This document shows positions 35,921 through 50,077 of a DNA stretch of 64,000 bases, one piece after another (position 1 is the stretch's first letter; each line of letters starts with the position of its first letter). Source of the DNA: an uncultured Glaciecola sp. (GTDB taxonomy: Bacteria > Pseudomonadota > Gammaproteobacteria > Enterobacterales > Alteromonadaceae). The notes beneath the pieces are model-generated. The model ran no database searches, was not told the DNA's origin, and was given only the letters and a program-made list of their open reading frames with translations. The position numbers and the translations under genes are program-made. The DNA is taken from positions 165,607-229,606 of the forward strand of contig CANMCE010000008.1 of NCBI GenBank assembly GCA_947496235.1, in the 5' to 3' direction.

Positions 35921-37639
35921 GTGAGGATGATGTCGGGCGCGGCAATGGTCGTACAAGCCCTTAAAGACGTAGGTGTGACGCATTTGTTTGGGTATCCTGG
36001 TGGTGCTGTACTGGACATTTACGATGCGTTATTTGCGCAAGATGATGTGAAGCATGTACTAGTGCGTCATGAACAAGCGGCTGCTCACATGGCTGACGGC
36101 TATGCTAGGAGCACGGGAAAAACTGGTACTGTATTAGTCACCTCTGGTCCAGGAGCTACTAATACACTTACCGGAATAGCAACTGCCTATATGGATTCTA
36201 TCCCAATGGTTATACTGTCAGGGCAAGTACCTTCTATGCACATAGGTGAAGATGCTTTTCAGGAAACTGACATGGTGGGTTGCTCGCGTCCAATTGTAAA
36301 GCATAGCTTTTTAGTTAAGCGCGCGGTAGATATTCCTAAAGCCATAGCTCAAGCATATTACATTGCCAATACTGGACGTCCTGGCCCTGTAGTTGTAGAT
36401 CTGCCAAAAGACATAGTAAATGTGCAAGAAGAGCATCTCTACGAGTTCCCTACTGATGTGACTATGCGCTCTTATAACCCAACGTTAAAAGGCCATCCTA
36501 AGCAGATCAAAAAAGTGGTAACCACCTTAGCTAAGGCTCGAAGACCGGTTATTTATGTTGGTGGTGGAGCTATTGCAAGTGAAGCTTCCGCGTTGGTTAC
36601 AGAGTTAGCTGAAAAGCTTAAAGCACCAGTGGTAAGTACCCTTATGGGACTTGGCGCTTTTTCATGCACCCATCAACAATCTCTAGGTATGTTAGGCATG
36701 CATGGAACACTTGAAGCTAATAAAACAATGCACAATTCAGATTGTATTTTAGCTTTGGGTGCAAGATTTGATGATCGAGTGACGAATAATGTTGACAAAT
36801 TCTGTCCTCACGCAGACATCATCCATGTAGATATAGATCCGGCTTCTATTTCTAAAACCGTGAATGCACATATTCCAGTAGTGGGTTCCGTTGATAAAGT
36901 TGTTCAGCAAATGCTTACAGAAATGCAAAAGCATGATTTTTCTGACCAAGAAAATAACTTAGCTGAATGGTGGGAACAAATTAGCGAATGGCGTGAACGT
37001 AAGTGTTTGAATTACAATCAAGGCGACACTGTTATTAAGCCGCAAAAAGTTATCGAAGCCTTATATAAACATACCAATGGTGAAGCTTACGTCAGTTCTG
37101 ACGTGGGGCAACATCAAATGTTTGCAGCGCTTTATTATCCTTTTGCGAAACCCCGTCGATGGATTAATTCTGGCGGCTTAGGAACCATGGGATTTGGTTT
37201 ACCTGCTGCTATGGGCGTACAGTTCGCACATCCAGACGCATGTTCAGTTGTTGTGACCGGTGATGGTAGTATCCAGATGAATATTCAAGAGCTATCCACT
37301 TGTTTACAATATAATTTACCGATCAAAATCATTTCACTAAACAACCGTGCATTAGGCATGGTGAGACAGTGGCAAGACATGATCTATAAGGGGCGACATA
37401 GTCATTCTTATATGGACTCAATGCCAGATTTTGTGAAATTAGCTGAAGCATATGGTCATGTGGGTATTAAGGTTGATTCTTTAGATCAACTTGATGATGC
37501 TATGGCAAAATGCTTTGCTGAAAAAGACAGATTGGTATTTATGGATATAGCAGTAGACCAAAATGAACACGTTTATCCGATGCAAATTAAATGGGGTGCA
37601 ATGGACGATATGCGACTAAGTAAGACGGAGCGAACATAA
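35921..37639 (+). CDS. ilvI: Acetolactate synthase large subunit
   Basis: ThDP-dependent enzyme that starts valine/isoleucine synthesis by joining two pyruvates, or pyruvate with 2-oxobutyrate. 572 residues. N-terminal [13 protein letters not shown] and [15 protein letters not shown]; catalytic Glu in [16 protein letters not shown]; ThDP/Mg motif [14 protein letters not shown]. It starts at GTG 35921 with AGGAG 9 bp upstream. The small-subunit gene begins one base after its stop. Confidence 0.95.
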   Translation: MRMMSGAAMVVQALKDVGVTHLFGYPGGAVLDIYDALFAQDDVKHVLVRHEQAAAHMADGYARSTGKTGTVLVTSGPGATNTLTGIATAYMDSIPMVILSGQVPSMHIGEDAFQETDMVGCSRPIVKHSFLVKRAVDIPKAIAQAYYIANTGRPGPVVVDLPKDIVNVQEEHLYEFPTDVTMRSYNPTLKGHPKQIKKVVTTLAKARRPVIYVGGGAIASEASALVTELAEKLKAPVVSTLMGLGAFSCTHQQSLGMLGMHGTLEANKTMHNSDCILALGARFDDRVTNNVDKFCPHADIIHVDIDPASISKTVNAHIPVVGSVDKVVQQMLTEMQKHDFSDQENNLAEWWEQISEWRERKCLNYNQGDTVIKPQKVIEALYKHTNGEAYVSSDVGQHQMFAALYYPFAKPRRWINSGGLGTMGFGLPAAMGVQFAHPDACSVVVTGDGSIQMNIQELSTCLQYNLPIKIISLNNRALGMVRQWQDMIYKGRHSHSYMDSMPDFVKLAEAYGHVGIKVDSLDQLDDAMAKCFAEKDRLVFMDIAVDQNEHVYPMQIKWGAMDDMRLSKTERT

Positions 37640-37640
37640 T

Positions 37641-38138
37641 ATGAGAAGAATATTTTCTGTATTAATGGAAAACGCTCCTGGTTCGCTATCTCGAATTATT
37701 GGTGTTTTTTCCCAACGTGGTTATAACGTTGATTCTCTTTGTGTAGCGCCAACCAGTGATGAAAGCTTGTCTCGTTTGACAATTATTACTCAGGCCGACA
37801 ATAAAGTTGCTGAGCAAATTCTTAAACAAATTAATAAATTGATTGATGTTTTAAGAGTTACTGAGTTAACTGAAGCTGCACATGTTGAACGTGAATTGAT
37901 GTTGATAAAGGTGGCAACTCGTACTGATGTGGCGCGTTCAGAAGTTAAACGTAACGTGGACATTTTTCGTGGAAGAATTCTTGATGTTACTTCTCAACAC
38001 TACACAATTGAGATTACCGGTACCAGTGAAAAGCTCACCGCATTCGCGGATGTAATGGCGCAATGCGCCGATATCACAGAATCAGCCAGAACGGGCGTTT
38101 GTGGGTTATCCAGAGGCGACAGAGCCTTAAGAGCTTAA
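37641..38138 (+). CDS. ilvH: Acetolactate synthase small (regulatory) subunit
   Basis: ACT-domain subunit giving valine feedback control to IlvI. Begins MRRIFSVLMENAPGSLSRI with the effector-binding ENAPG; second half carries the conserved RGRILDVTSQHYTIEITG. 165 residues (enteric 163). Operon with ilvI; a terminator follows directly. Confidence 0.95.
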   Translation: MRRIFSVLMENAPGSLSRIIGVFSQRGYNVDSLCVAPTSDESLSRLTIITQADNKVAEQILKQINKLIDVLRVTELTEAAHVERELMLIKVATRTDVARSEVKRNVDIFRGRILDVTSQHYTIEITGTSEKLTAFADVMAQCADITESARTGVCGLSRGDRALRA

Positions 38139-38142
38139 GTTT

Positions 38143-38170
38143 AAAAGTCGGACCACTGTCCGACTTTTTT
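38143..38170 (+). terminator. Rho-independent terminator of ilvIH
   Basis: AGTCGGAC pairs with GTCCGACT around a CACT loop, with A4 before and T6 after. It lies 5 bp past the ilvH stop. Confidence 0.9.
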
Positions 38171-38261
38171 ATTTTTAAGCTATGTGTTTGTTATTTATTA
38201 AAAAGTTAATAATTAATTTATTTTAAATTATTGTTATTTTTTATCACCTTTTAGAAAACTG

Positions 38262-38270
38262 TGCTACACT
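38262..38270 (+). promoter_or_regulatory. Probable extended -10 promoter of the csp gene
   Basis: TGCTACACT gives a TG-n extended -10 with TACACT at 38265-38270. It predicts a start near 38277 and a leader of about 170 bases, similar to the long leader of cspA. The -35 region is poor. Confidence 0.45.
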
Positions 38271-38402
38271 ACACATGTTTTTGGTAATACACCTTTGTTA
38301 GTTTGCTACATCTTAAGTGTCAAGTTCCAAGTTCGTGAAGCTGTCGGACTCTTCTTTATTACTTCAGAGTAAGAATCTCAAAACGCTATTGTCAAAAATG
38401 CC

Positions 38403-38428
38403 TGCGCAGGCTGATGCGTGTTTTTTTT
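38403..38428 (+). terminator. Terminator-like hairpin in the csp leader
   Basis: TGCGCA (38403-38408) can pair with TGCGTG (38415-38420, two G-U pairs) around GGCTGA, followed by T8 (38421-38428). An overlapping palindrome GCCTGCGCAGGC offers an alternative fold. It ends about 20 bases before the start codon. Confidence 0.4.
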
Positions 38429-38449
38429 AAAGTTAAATTTGAGGTTTTT

Positions 38450-38659
38450 ATGTCTAAAGTTACAGGCACAGTTAAGTGGTTCAACCCTGAAAAGGGCTAT
38501 GGTTTTCTAACTCAAGATGACGGTGGTAAAGATGTATTCGTACATTACCGTGCAATCGTTTCTGAAGGTTACAAATCACTTAACGAAGGCCAAAGAGTTT
38601 CATTTGACGTTGAAGAAGGTCAAAAGGGACTTCAAGCAGCTAACGTTGAAGCAGTTTAA
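38450..38659 (+). CDS. Cold-shock protein, CspA family
   Basis: A 69-residue single OB-fold RNA chaperone. RNP1 is KGYGFLTQ and RNP2 is [19 protein letters not shown] is typical. The RNP2 has Tyr instead of the usual Phe after His (VHYRAI versus VHFSAI). Start at ATG 38450 with GAGG upstream; the longer frame back to 38414 lies in the leader. Cold induction is likely given the long leader but not proven by sequence. Confidence 0.93.
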   Translation: MSKVTGTVKWFNPEKGYGFLTQDDGGKDVFVHYRAIVSEGYKSLNEGQRVSFDVEEGQKGLQAANVEAV

Positions 38660-38681
38660 TTAAAACGCTTCGTTAGTATTC

Positions 38682-38712
38682 AAAAAAAAGCGCTCGTATG
38701 AGCGCTTTTTTT
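38682..38712 (+). terminator. Terminator of the csp gene
   Basis: A-run, GCGCTC, GTAT loop, GAGCGC, then T7. It works in both directions by its A and T flanks. The palindromic repeat begins 12 bp further on. Confidence 0.9.
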
Positions 38713-38723
38713 GTGCCTGAAAA

Positions 38724-38894
38724 ATAATGGAGCCGTAAATAATGGAGCCGTAGTTCATTTAAACAATGGAGCCGTAGTTCATTCTCACCGTTTACTTTGT
38801 AAAAATCCCCTAAGGTATTCAGGGTAGGTGAGAATGAACTACGGCTCCATTGTTTAAATGAACTACGGCTCCATTATTTCCAAGGGCTCCAATA
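38724..38894. repeat. ~170-bp palindromic repeat, copy A
   Basis: Perfect 53-bp inverted arms (38737-38789 and 38827-38879) surround a 37-bp spacer. Each arm contains two ~24-bp units sharing AATGGAGCCGTAGTTCATT. A truncated 15-bp unit (ATAATGGAGCCGTAA) sits outside the left arm and a decayed one outside the right. The same design recurs at 47745-47912. It lies between the csp terminator and the end of fadA (19 bp from its stop). Confidence 0.9.
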
Positions 38895-38913
38895 CTTACA
38901 AAGCTACACTATT

Positions 38914-42248
<3,335 letters not shown>

Positions 42249-42481
42249 GTATATCTCCTGTGTCACATTTTTCGAAAAACTTTTATTAAGATTAGACCAC
42301 CAATACCGATAGGTGAATTATAATGAGTGAATAAGACATAAAAGTTATAAATTTATTCAAACCAATGGAAAATTGTCTTGTCTATTCCTATGTTGCAACG
42401 AATACTACGATATTCAAGTATGATAAGGTTATTTATTTTATAAATGGCGACATATTTGAGTAACAAATAAGGGACTTTATT

Positions 42482-44467
42482 TTGTTCATCTTGTTTTGTA
42501 AAAACTTCTCTTTTTTACTAATAGCTTTTCTATTGGTATCAAATAGTTATGCCCAAAGTAAGGCGAATCAAGAAACGACTTCCACACCACAGGTCGACCA
42601 AGCTCTGAGAGATTCTCAACGAGCGGCATTTTTGCGATTAGATAAACGTTTGTGGAATATGTCTGATGAAGAATTGGTCGATGCTATACAAGACATTGGT
42701 GACTATCCATTAAATCCCTATTTAATTGCAAAAAAGCTCACACATCGCATAAGCCTTAGTAGAACAGGTCAAATTAGAGATTTTTTGCTTAAGTATGATG
42801 GCACTCCACTGGATCGTTTGGTACGAACGCCATGGCTAGAATATTTAAAAAAACGCAATAAAGACCAGTTGTTTATGCAGTTTTATCGAAATGTGTATGA
42901 CACCGAATTAGCCTGCTATGACTTAGATTTACGTTATCAATACAGCCAAGACAAAGAGGCAGTATTTAATGAAGTGGCAGATTTTTGGAATGTTGGAAAA
43001 AGCCAGCCTAAAACCTGTGATCCCGTATTTAAAGCCTGGATGCAAGCTGGTTTATTGACGGAAGATTTAATTCTACAGCGTATTGAAAAGGCGGCTAATG
43101 GTGGCACTCATACCTTAATACCTTATCTAACGACCTTGTTGCCCGAAGATAAAAAGTATTTGGCAGAGGCTTGGCATAAGGTGAGGCGAAATCCGGCAAC
43201 TGTCGCCAAATTGAATTTATTTAATGGACGCTATCAAATGATAGAGTCATCTATTGTCACCTATGCACTAACAAGACTTATTTGGCGTGATGCAGACCTG
43301 GCATTAAAAACCTATGAAAGGGCTAAAAATGCAATGGTATTTTCTCAAGCTCAAACGGCAAAAATTGCAAATCAATTTGCAGTAAGCTTGGCGTTAAATG
43401 AACATAAACAAGCGGAAAAGTGGCTGACCAAAGCTGGCGATGTAGCGCCTCAAGAAGATACCCTCAGATGGCATCTAGCTTTATTGTTGCGCAATCAAGA
43501 GTGGCAAAAAATCATTCTTCTAATAGAGAAAAGTCAGCCCCAATATACTCATGATTTACAGTTTCAATATTGGTTGGCCAGAGCATATGAACTTGTGGGT
43601 CGAAACCAAGATGCAACTAGCCTCTATCGTCAGTTAGCGAGTGCTCGGGACTATTACGGCTTTTTATCAAGTGCTCGATTAGGCGTAGATTATAGCTTTG
43701 AACATCAGCCATTATCCCCTTCCCAAGAGGATCTAGACCTCATTCGTCAGTCGGGCTTTGCTCAACGGGCTTACGAGTTGAGAAAGATAGGTCGTGATTA
43801 TTGGGCGCGTTTGGAATGGCTAGCCTTAAAGCGTTCATTGAATCAAGAGCAGCAATTGGCAACTGCCGTCGTTTCGTCCGAGTGGGGCTGGCATGATCAA
43901 ACCATTCGCACATTAGGTGATTTGCGTGAATTAAACGATGTAGAAAGGCGTTTTCCCATCGCTTATGCAGATTTGATTGTGCCAGAAGCTAAGAAAAATA
44001 ATATCCAACCAGAGTGGAGTTTGGCTATCGCTCGACGAGAAAGTAGCTTTATGCCAGATGCTATTTCGTCTGTCGATGCGCGAGGTTTGATGCAAGTATT
44101 GCCAAGTACGGCGCGGTACTTGGAAAAGCGTCGAGTATCTTCTTCTGAGCTTTTAGAGCCAGACTTTAACGCAAGAGTGGGAAATAAATATTTAAGATAT
44201 CTATTAAATAAGCTCGATGGCAATACCTTACTTGCTACCGCATCGTACAATGCTGGCTGGCGCCGAGTTCTTGATTGGTTACCGGAAGATAATGCTATCG
44301 ACGCCGATATTTGGATAGAATTAATTCCCTACAGAGAGACGCGTAATTATGTAAAGGCGGTAATGGCGTACCAACAGATTTATCAGCGTAAACTATCTGA
44401 TGAAATGCCGAAACACACAGTCTTCAGTCAACTCGCTTCGAGCCAGATCGAGCCAAGATCTTCTTAA
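42482..44467 (+). CDS. slt: Soluble lytic murein transglycosylase
   Basis: Periplasmic enzyme that cleaves peptidoglycan to 1,6-anhydro-muropeptides. Signal peptide over about residues 1-24 (cleavage after SYA), a long alpha-helical U-shaped region, then a C-terminal lysozyme-like SLT domain with catalytic Glu in AIARRESSFMPDAISSVDARG, GLMQVLPSTA and ATASYNAGWRRV. 661 residues, close to the enteric Slt70. It starts at TTG 42482 with AAGGGA upstream. Divergent from fadB. Confidence 0.93.
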   Translation: MFILFCKNFSFLLIAFLLVSNSYAQSKANQETTSTPQVDQALRDSQRAAFLRLDKRLWNMSDEELVDAIQDIGDYPLNPYLIAKKLTHRISLSRTGQIRDFLLKYDGTPLDRLVRTPWLEYLKKRNKDQLFMQFYRNVYDTELACYDLDLRYQYSQDKEAVFNEVADFWNVGKSQPKTCDPVFKAWMQAGLLTEDLILQRIEKAANGGTHTLIPYLTTLLPEDKKYLAEAWHKVRRNPATVAKLNLFNGRYQMIESSIVTYALTRLIWRDADLALKTYERAKNAMVFSQAQTAKIANQFAVSLALNEHKQAEKWLTKAGDVAPQEDTLRWHLALLLRNQEWQKIILLIEKSQPQYTHDLQFQYWLARAYELVGRNQDATSLYRQLASARDYYGFLSSARLGVDYSFEHQPLSPSQEDLDLIRQSGFAQRAYELRKIGRDYWARLEWLALKRSLNQEQQLATAVVSSEWGWHDQTIRTLGDLRELNDVERRFPIAYADLIVPEAKKNNIQPEWSLAIARRESSFMPDAISSVDARGLMQVLPSTARYLEKRRVSSSELLEPDFNARVGNKYLRYLLNKLDGNTLLATASYNAGWRRVLDWLPEDNAIDADIWIELIPYRETRNYVKAVMAYQQIYQRKLSDEMPKHTVFSQLASSQIEPRSS

Positions 44468-44489
44468 CTTGCGAATTTGAGCAAAAGTT

Positions 44490-44513
44490 AACAAAAAGGT
44501 TTTGTTCTTTTTT
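44490..44513 (+). terminator. Weak terminator after slt
   Basis: AACAAAA, AGG loop, TTTTGTT, then C and T6. AT-rich stem; 22 bp after the slt stop and 60 bp before pepQ. Confidence 0.45.
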
Positions 44514-44572
44514 ACCAGATATTGCCTATGTTAATATGTGCGTTTAAATAATAAGAAGAAGGAAATCAGTCA

Positions 44573-45892
44573 ATGTCATATCCAGAGATAGACAAACTTT
44601 ACCGCGACCACATTCAAGAATTACAGGTGCGAGCTAGAGAAGCCCTCGATAGAGAAGGCATTGACGGTATCATTATTCACTCGGGGCAACTTACGTATCA
44701 ATTTTTGGATGACAATGCTTATCCTTTTAAGGTAAATCCGCATTTCAAAGCCTGGCTTCCGATCATAGATAATCCCAATTCTTGGTTGGTAGTAAATGGT
44801 GTCGACAAGCCCAAACTAATTTTTTATCGTCCGGTAGATTTTTGGCATAAAGTACCTGATGAACCCGAGGATTTTTGGGTCGAGCATTTCGATATTGTGT
44901 ATTTAAAACACGCCAACAATGTCGAGAAGTTTTTACCATACGATCGCGCTAAATACGCCTACTTGGGTGAGCATATTGAAGTGGCTCAGGCTTTAGGTAT
45001 TTCAATAGTAAATCCTGACAAACTGATACATTATTTACACTGGAAACGCGCATATAAAACAGATTATGAACTTGCTTGCATGCGAGAAGCGAACAGAGTC
45101 GCTGTGCTGTCTCATAAAGCCGCCGCGTTAGCATTTGCTCGTGGTATGTCCGAGTTTGAGATTTACCAAGCGTATTTAAGGCAAGCTAAGCAAGGCGAAA
45201 ATGAAATGCCTTACAATGGAATTGTCGCACTTAATAAAAATGCATCCATTTTACATTACATGGTACAAGACAAGATTCCTCCAGATGCACATTTATCTTT
45301 CTTAATTGACGCAGGCGCTAGCTTTAGAGGATATGCCGCTGACATTACTAGAACTTATACACATGGTCCCGGCCCATTTGAAGATTTAATTGTGCAAGTA
45401 GATGAGCTAACCCAGAAGTTGGCGGCAGCATTGAAACCAGGTATTCAGTATACCAGTATTCATGAACAAGCGTTTGCCGGTATAGCGCAAATTTTGTTTA
45501 GTAATCATATTGTTAATTTAACCGCAGAAGGTATCTTAGAACAGGATATCGTCGGTACCTTCTTCCCACATGGCATAGGGCATTTCTTAGGGTTACAGGT
45601 ACATGATGTGGGTGGTCATTTTGCAGATGATAGAGGCACGCCAAAGCCTGCTCCTGAGGCGCATCCATTTTTACGTTGCACCAGAGAAGTTGAAGCAGGC
45701 CAAGTCTTTACCATTGAGCCTGGACTCTACTTTATTGATTCGTTATTGGCTGACCTGCAAAGCAGAGAAGAATCTAAGTTCATTAATTGGAATGTGGTTG
45801 AGAAGCTTAAGCCTTATGGCGGCATCCGTATTGAGGACAACGTAATAGTCCATAAAGATCGCAATGAGAATATGACGAGGGAGCTTTGGTAG
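44573..45892 (+). CDS. pepQ: Xaa-Pro dipeptidase PepQ
   Basis: Metal-dependent dipeptidase for X-Pro dipeptides; also reported to act on organophosphates. 439 residues (enteric 443). Pita-bread fold with the metal ligands in FLIDAGASFRGYAADITRTYT, PHGIGHFLGLQVHDVGG, TIEPGLYF and IRIEDNVIV. In enteric bacteria pepQ lies next to fadBA; here slt has come between them. A GGGAGCT/AGCTCCC hairpin covers its stop codon (45879-45897). Confidence 0.95.
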   Translation: MSYPEIDKLYRDHIQELQVRAREALDREGIDGIIIHSGQLTYQFLDDNAYPFKVNPHFKAWLPIIDNPNSWLVVNGVDKPKLIFYRPVDFWHKVPDEPEDFWVEHFDIVYLKHANNVEKFLPYDRAKYAYLGEHIEVAQALGISIVNPDKLIHYLHWKRAYKTDYELACMREANRVAVLSHKAAALAFARGMSEFEIYQAYLRQAKQGENEMPYNGIVALNKNASILHYMVQDKIPPDAHLSFLIDAGASFRGYAADITRTYTHGPGPFEDLIVQVDELTQKLAAALKPGIQYTSIHEQAFAGIAQILFSNHIVNLTAEGILEQDIVGTFFPHGIGHFLGLQVHDVGGHFADDRGTPKPAPEAHPFLRCTREVEAGQVFTIEPGLYFIDSLLADLQSREESKFINWNVVEKLKPYGGIRIEDNVIVHKDRNENMTRELW

Positions 45893-45897
45893 CTCCC
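45879..45897 (+). terminator. Hairpin over the pepQ stop codon
   Basis: GGGAGCT, TTGGT loop, AGCTCCC; the TAG stop lies in the loop and 3' stem. No T-run follows, so it may stabilise the mRNA end or terminate weakly rather than act as a full intrinsic terminator. Confidence 0.3.
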
Positions 45898-45915
45898 TGA
45901 TGTTTAGCTGGTTAG

Positions 45916-46887
45916 CTAGCTGTCTCGATTGACTGCCAAATCGGCTAAAGACAGCAGCGCTTGCTTGTAATTGCTATCTGGAAGAATCGCGATTGCGTCT
46001 TTAGCTTTCTTCGCTTCAGCTTCAGCTAGCGATTTAGTGTAATCTAACGAGCCCGCCGCTTTCATGGCTACCAAAATAGTATCAAAGTGTTGCATGCCGT
46101 TGGCATTTTCAATGGCATCTCGAATTAACTGTTGAGTTGATTCATCACTGTTCCACATAGCATGTAAAAGTGGCAACGTAGGTTTGCCTTCAGCTAAATC
46201 ATCGCCGGCATTTTTACCCATTTCATCTTCTGTTGCAGTGTAATCCAATACATCGTCGATAAGTTGAAAGGCTGTACCTAAATGTTTTCCATATTGCTGC
46301 ATTGCATATTCAACATCTTGGCGTTGATCTGTTAATACAGCAGCAAGCTGGGTAGCCGCTTCAAATAAACGTGCGGTTTTACTGTAAATTACATCTAGAT
46401 AACTTTCTTCAGTAGTGTTGGGATCGTTACAGTTCATTAACTGCATGACTTCGCCTTGGGCTATTCGATTTGTCGCGTCTGATAAGATCTCCATCACTCG
46501 CATGCGATTGATTTCAACCATCATTTGAAACGCGCGGGTGTACAAAAAGTCGCCTACTAACACACTGGCTTGGTTACCGAACACGGCATTGGCAGTTTCG
46601 CGGCCTCTTCGCAACATTGATTCATCTACTACATCATCATGCAGTAACGTTGCTGTATGGATAAATTCAATAATAGCCGCAAGTTTGTGATGTTCGGTTG
46701 ATTGAATATGTAAGGCTTTGGCTGCCAGCACAGTGAGCAAGGGGCGCAGACGTTTTCCGCCACTGTTTACGATATAAAATCCTAATTGATTAATCAGCGC
46801 GACATCGGATTCTACTTGTTTTTGAATAAGTTGATTCACAGCCGTCATGTCGGCATCGGCGAGTTGTCGTATTGTGTTTAAGTCCAT
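45916..46887 (-). CDS. ispB: Octaprenyl diphosphate synthase
   Basis: Makes the ubiquinone side chain from FPP and IPP. 323 residues. First Asp-rich motif LLHDDVVDESMLRRG, second LIDDVLDYTATEDEMGKN, plus GGKRLRPLL at the substrate site. Divergent from rplU-rpmA, a neighbour pair kept in many gammaproteobacteria. Exact chain length cannot be read from sequence. Confidence 0.94.
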   Translation of the reverse strand: MDLNTIRQLADADMTAVNQLIQKQVESDVALINQLGFYIVNSGGKRLRPLLTVLAAKALHIQSTEHHKLAAIIEFIHTATLLHDDVVDESMLRRGRETANAVFGNQASVLVGDFLYTRAFQMMVEINRMRVMEILSDATNRIAQGEVMQLMNCNDPNTTEESYLDVIYSKTARLFEAATQLAAVLTDQRQDVEYAMQQYGKHLGTAFQLIDDVLDYTATEDEMGKNAGDDLAEGKPTLPLLHAMWNSDESTQQLIRDAIENANGMQHFDTILVAMKAAGSLDYTKSLAEAEAKKAKDAIAILPDSNYKQALLSLADLAVNRDS

Positions 46888-47017
46888 TGGGTGGAAAGCT
46901 AGTTTTTATTTGCTGTGTATTGTACATAAATTTAGGCTTTTTACAGCATCATTAGGCGGATTTAATGGTATGTGTAAAAAATAGTCGAAATAATCGGCAA
47001 ATATCCTGAATTAGTAC

Positions 47018-47046
47018 TTGCGAGACGGGCAAAGTTTACGTACAAT
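47018..47046 (+). promoter_or_regulatory. Promoter of rplU-rpmA
   Basis: TTGCGA (47018-47023), 17-bp spacer, TACAAT (47041-47046), then a G+C-rich TCGCGCCC discriminator, as expected for a growth-rate-controlled ribosomal protein promoter. It lies about 55 bp before the rplU start. Confidence 0.7.
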
Positions 47047-47098
47047 TCGCGCCCTGTTTTTTGAATTGAGCGCAATATAGCGCAGAGCGGAGATTTAT

Positions 47099-47410
47099 AT
47101 GTACGCGGTTTTCCAAAGTGGTGGTAAACAACACCGTGTGGCTGAAGGCCAAACCGTTCGTCTTGAGAAAATCGAAGTTGCTCCAGGTGAGTCAGTAGAT
47201 TTCGATGATGTCTTGATGGTAAGTAATGGTGACGATGTTAAAATTGGTACACCATATGTAGCAGGCGGCAAAGTGACTGCAGAAGTAGTTACTCATGGTC
47301 GTGGAGATAAAGTTCAGATAGTGAAGTTCCGTCGTCGTAAGCATTCACGCAAGCAAGCGGGACATCGTCAGTGGTTCACGGAAGTGAAAATCACTGGTAT
47401 CACAGCTTAA
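47099..47410 (+). CDS. rplU: 50S ribosomal protein bL21
   Basis: 103 residues, standard length. Begins [20 protein letters not shown] and holds the conserved [16 protein letters not shown] segment that binds 23S rRNA. First gene of rplU-rpmA; 15 bp before rpmA. Confidence 0.98.
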   Translation: MYAVFQSGGKQHRVAEGQTVRLEKIEVAPGESVDFDDVLMVSNGDDVKIGTPYVAGGKVTAEVVTHGRGDKVQIVKFRRRKHSRKQAGHRQWFTEVKITGITA

Positions 47411-47425
47411 TTAGGAGACGAACAC

Positions 47426-47683
47426 ATGGCACATAAAAAGGCTGGTGGTAGTACCAAAAACGGTCGCGATTCAATTAGTAAACGCTTAGGTGTTAAGCGT
47501 TTCGGTGGACAATCAGTTCTTGCTGGTAACATCTTGGTTCGTCAACGTGGTACAAAATTCCACGCAGGTGATAACGTAGGTATCGGTAAAGATCACACGT
47601 TGTTTGCCCTTTCTGACGGCAAAGTACAGTTTGAAGTAAAAGGTCCAAAGAATCGTAAATACGTAAGTATTGTCGCTGAATAG
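47426..47683 (+). CDS. rpmA: 50S ribosomal protein bL27
   Basis: 85 residues. Begins [16 protein letters not shown], whose N-terminal tail reaches the peptidyl-transferase centre, and carries [10 protein letters not shown] and [16 protein letters not shown] motifs (here [13 protein letters not shown]). It starts directly with MAHKKAGG, without the cleaved N-terminal extension found in Firmicutes. A strong terminator follows. Confidence 0.98.
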   Translation: MAHKKAGGSTKNGRDSISKRLGVKRFGGQSVLAGNILVRQRGTKFHAGDNVGIGKDHTLFALSDGKVQFEVKGPKNRKYVSIVAE

Positions 47684-47704
47684 ACTTTATACGCTAACGA
47701 ATTG

Positions 47705-47731
47705 AAAAGCCGCTTAGTTAAGCGGCTTTTT
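47705..47731 (+). terminator. Terminator of rplU-rpmA
   Basis: AAAAGCCGCTTA pairs with TAAGCGGCTTTT around a very short loop, then further T. Bidirectional by symmetry. It separates rpmA from obgE, together with the palindromic repeat that follows. Confidence 0.9.
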
Positions 47732-47744
47732 CTTTGTGCGGTAG

Positions 47745-47912
47745 ATAATGGAGCCTTAAATAATGGAGCCGTAGTTCATTTATATAATGGAGCCGTAGTT
47801 CATTCTCACCTATCCATTGCACTTTAAACGTTTTTACCGGGTAAACGGTGAGAATGAACTACGGCTCCATTATATAAATGAACTACGGCTCCATTATTTA
47901 CATCTCCATTAT
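47745..47912. repeat. ~170-bp palindromic repeat, copy B
   Basis: Perfect 54-bp inverted arms (47757-47810 and 47847-47900) around a 36-bp spacer, with the same two-unit arm structure as copy A and 15-bp outer units on both sides (ATAATGGAG at the left end, CTCCATTAT at the right). The reverse complement of its spacer begins GTTTACCCGGTAAAAA; copy A's spacer begins GTTTACTTTGTAAAAA. Copies A and B are therefore in opposite orientation. It lies 13 bp after the rpmA terminator and 58 bp before obgE. Confidence 0.9.
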
Positions 47913-47964
47913 TTTGCGCTTTTGCGTACTTTTTAGTAATCTTTTAGTTCGAGACAAGAGATAA

Positions 47965-49568
<1,604 letters not shown>

Positions 49569-49582
49569 AAGGTAGTTTAAGC

Positions 49583-50077
49583 GTGAGAATATCCATGATT
49601 GCCGCTATGGCGAACAATAGAGTGATAGGGTTAGATAATCAAATGCCATGGCATTTGCCAGCGGATTTAAAGCATTTTAAAGCCGTCACACTGGGTAAAC
49701 CAGTTGTCATGGGACGTAAAACCTACGAATCAATAGGTAAAGCTCTACCTGGAAGAAAAAACATCGTTATCACGCGTAATCAAGCTTATCAACTGACTGA
49801 TGCCATAGTGGTGGAAACCATAGAGTCTGCGCTAAAAGTTGCAAGTATAGAATCATCAGAAGTCATGATAATTGGCGGAGGGGCTATATATGAAGCAGTC
49901 TTGCCTCTAGCAGATAAACTATTTTTGACCTTTATTGATTTAGAGGTGGAAGGTGATACACAGTTTCCAGATTATAATGCACAAGCAAAGTGGATTGAGG
50001 TTGATTCAGAACATCATCTAGCTGACGAAAAAAATCCTTATGATTACAAGTTCGTTACCTTAGAGCGAGCTTCTTGA
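49583..50077 (+). CDS. folA: Dihydrofolate reductase
   Basis: NADPH-dependent reduction of dihydrofolate, needed for thymidylate and purine synthesis; trimethoprim target. 164 residues. MIAAMANNRVIGLDNQMPWH with the substrate-loop Trp and the catalytic Asp at DLKHFK; NADPH motifs GRKTYESIG and IGGGAIYE. It starts at GTG 49583. Its last 34 bp overlap the end of the convergent membrane-protein gene. Confidence 0.96.
   Translation: MRISMIAAMANNRVIGLDNQMPWHLPADLKHFKAVTLGKPVVMGRKTYESIGKALPGRKNIVITRNQAYQLTDAIVVETIESALKVASIESSEVMIIGGGAIYEAVLPLADKLFLTFIDLEVEGDTQFPDYNAQAKWIEVDSEHHLADEKNPYDYKFVTLERAS

Noticed and set aside
38724..38894. CRISPR-like array from the repeated GGAGCCGTAG units
   Set aside because: The units form nested inverted repeats with only one spacer and no cas genes; spacing of units is 15 and 24 bp, not a repeat-spacer array.
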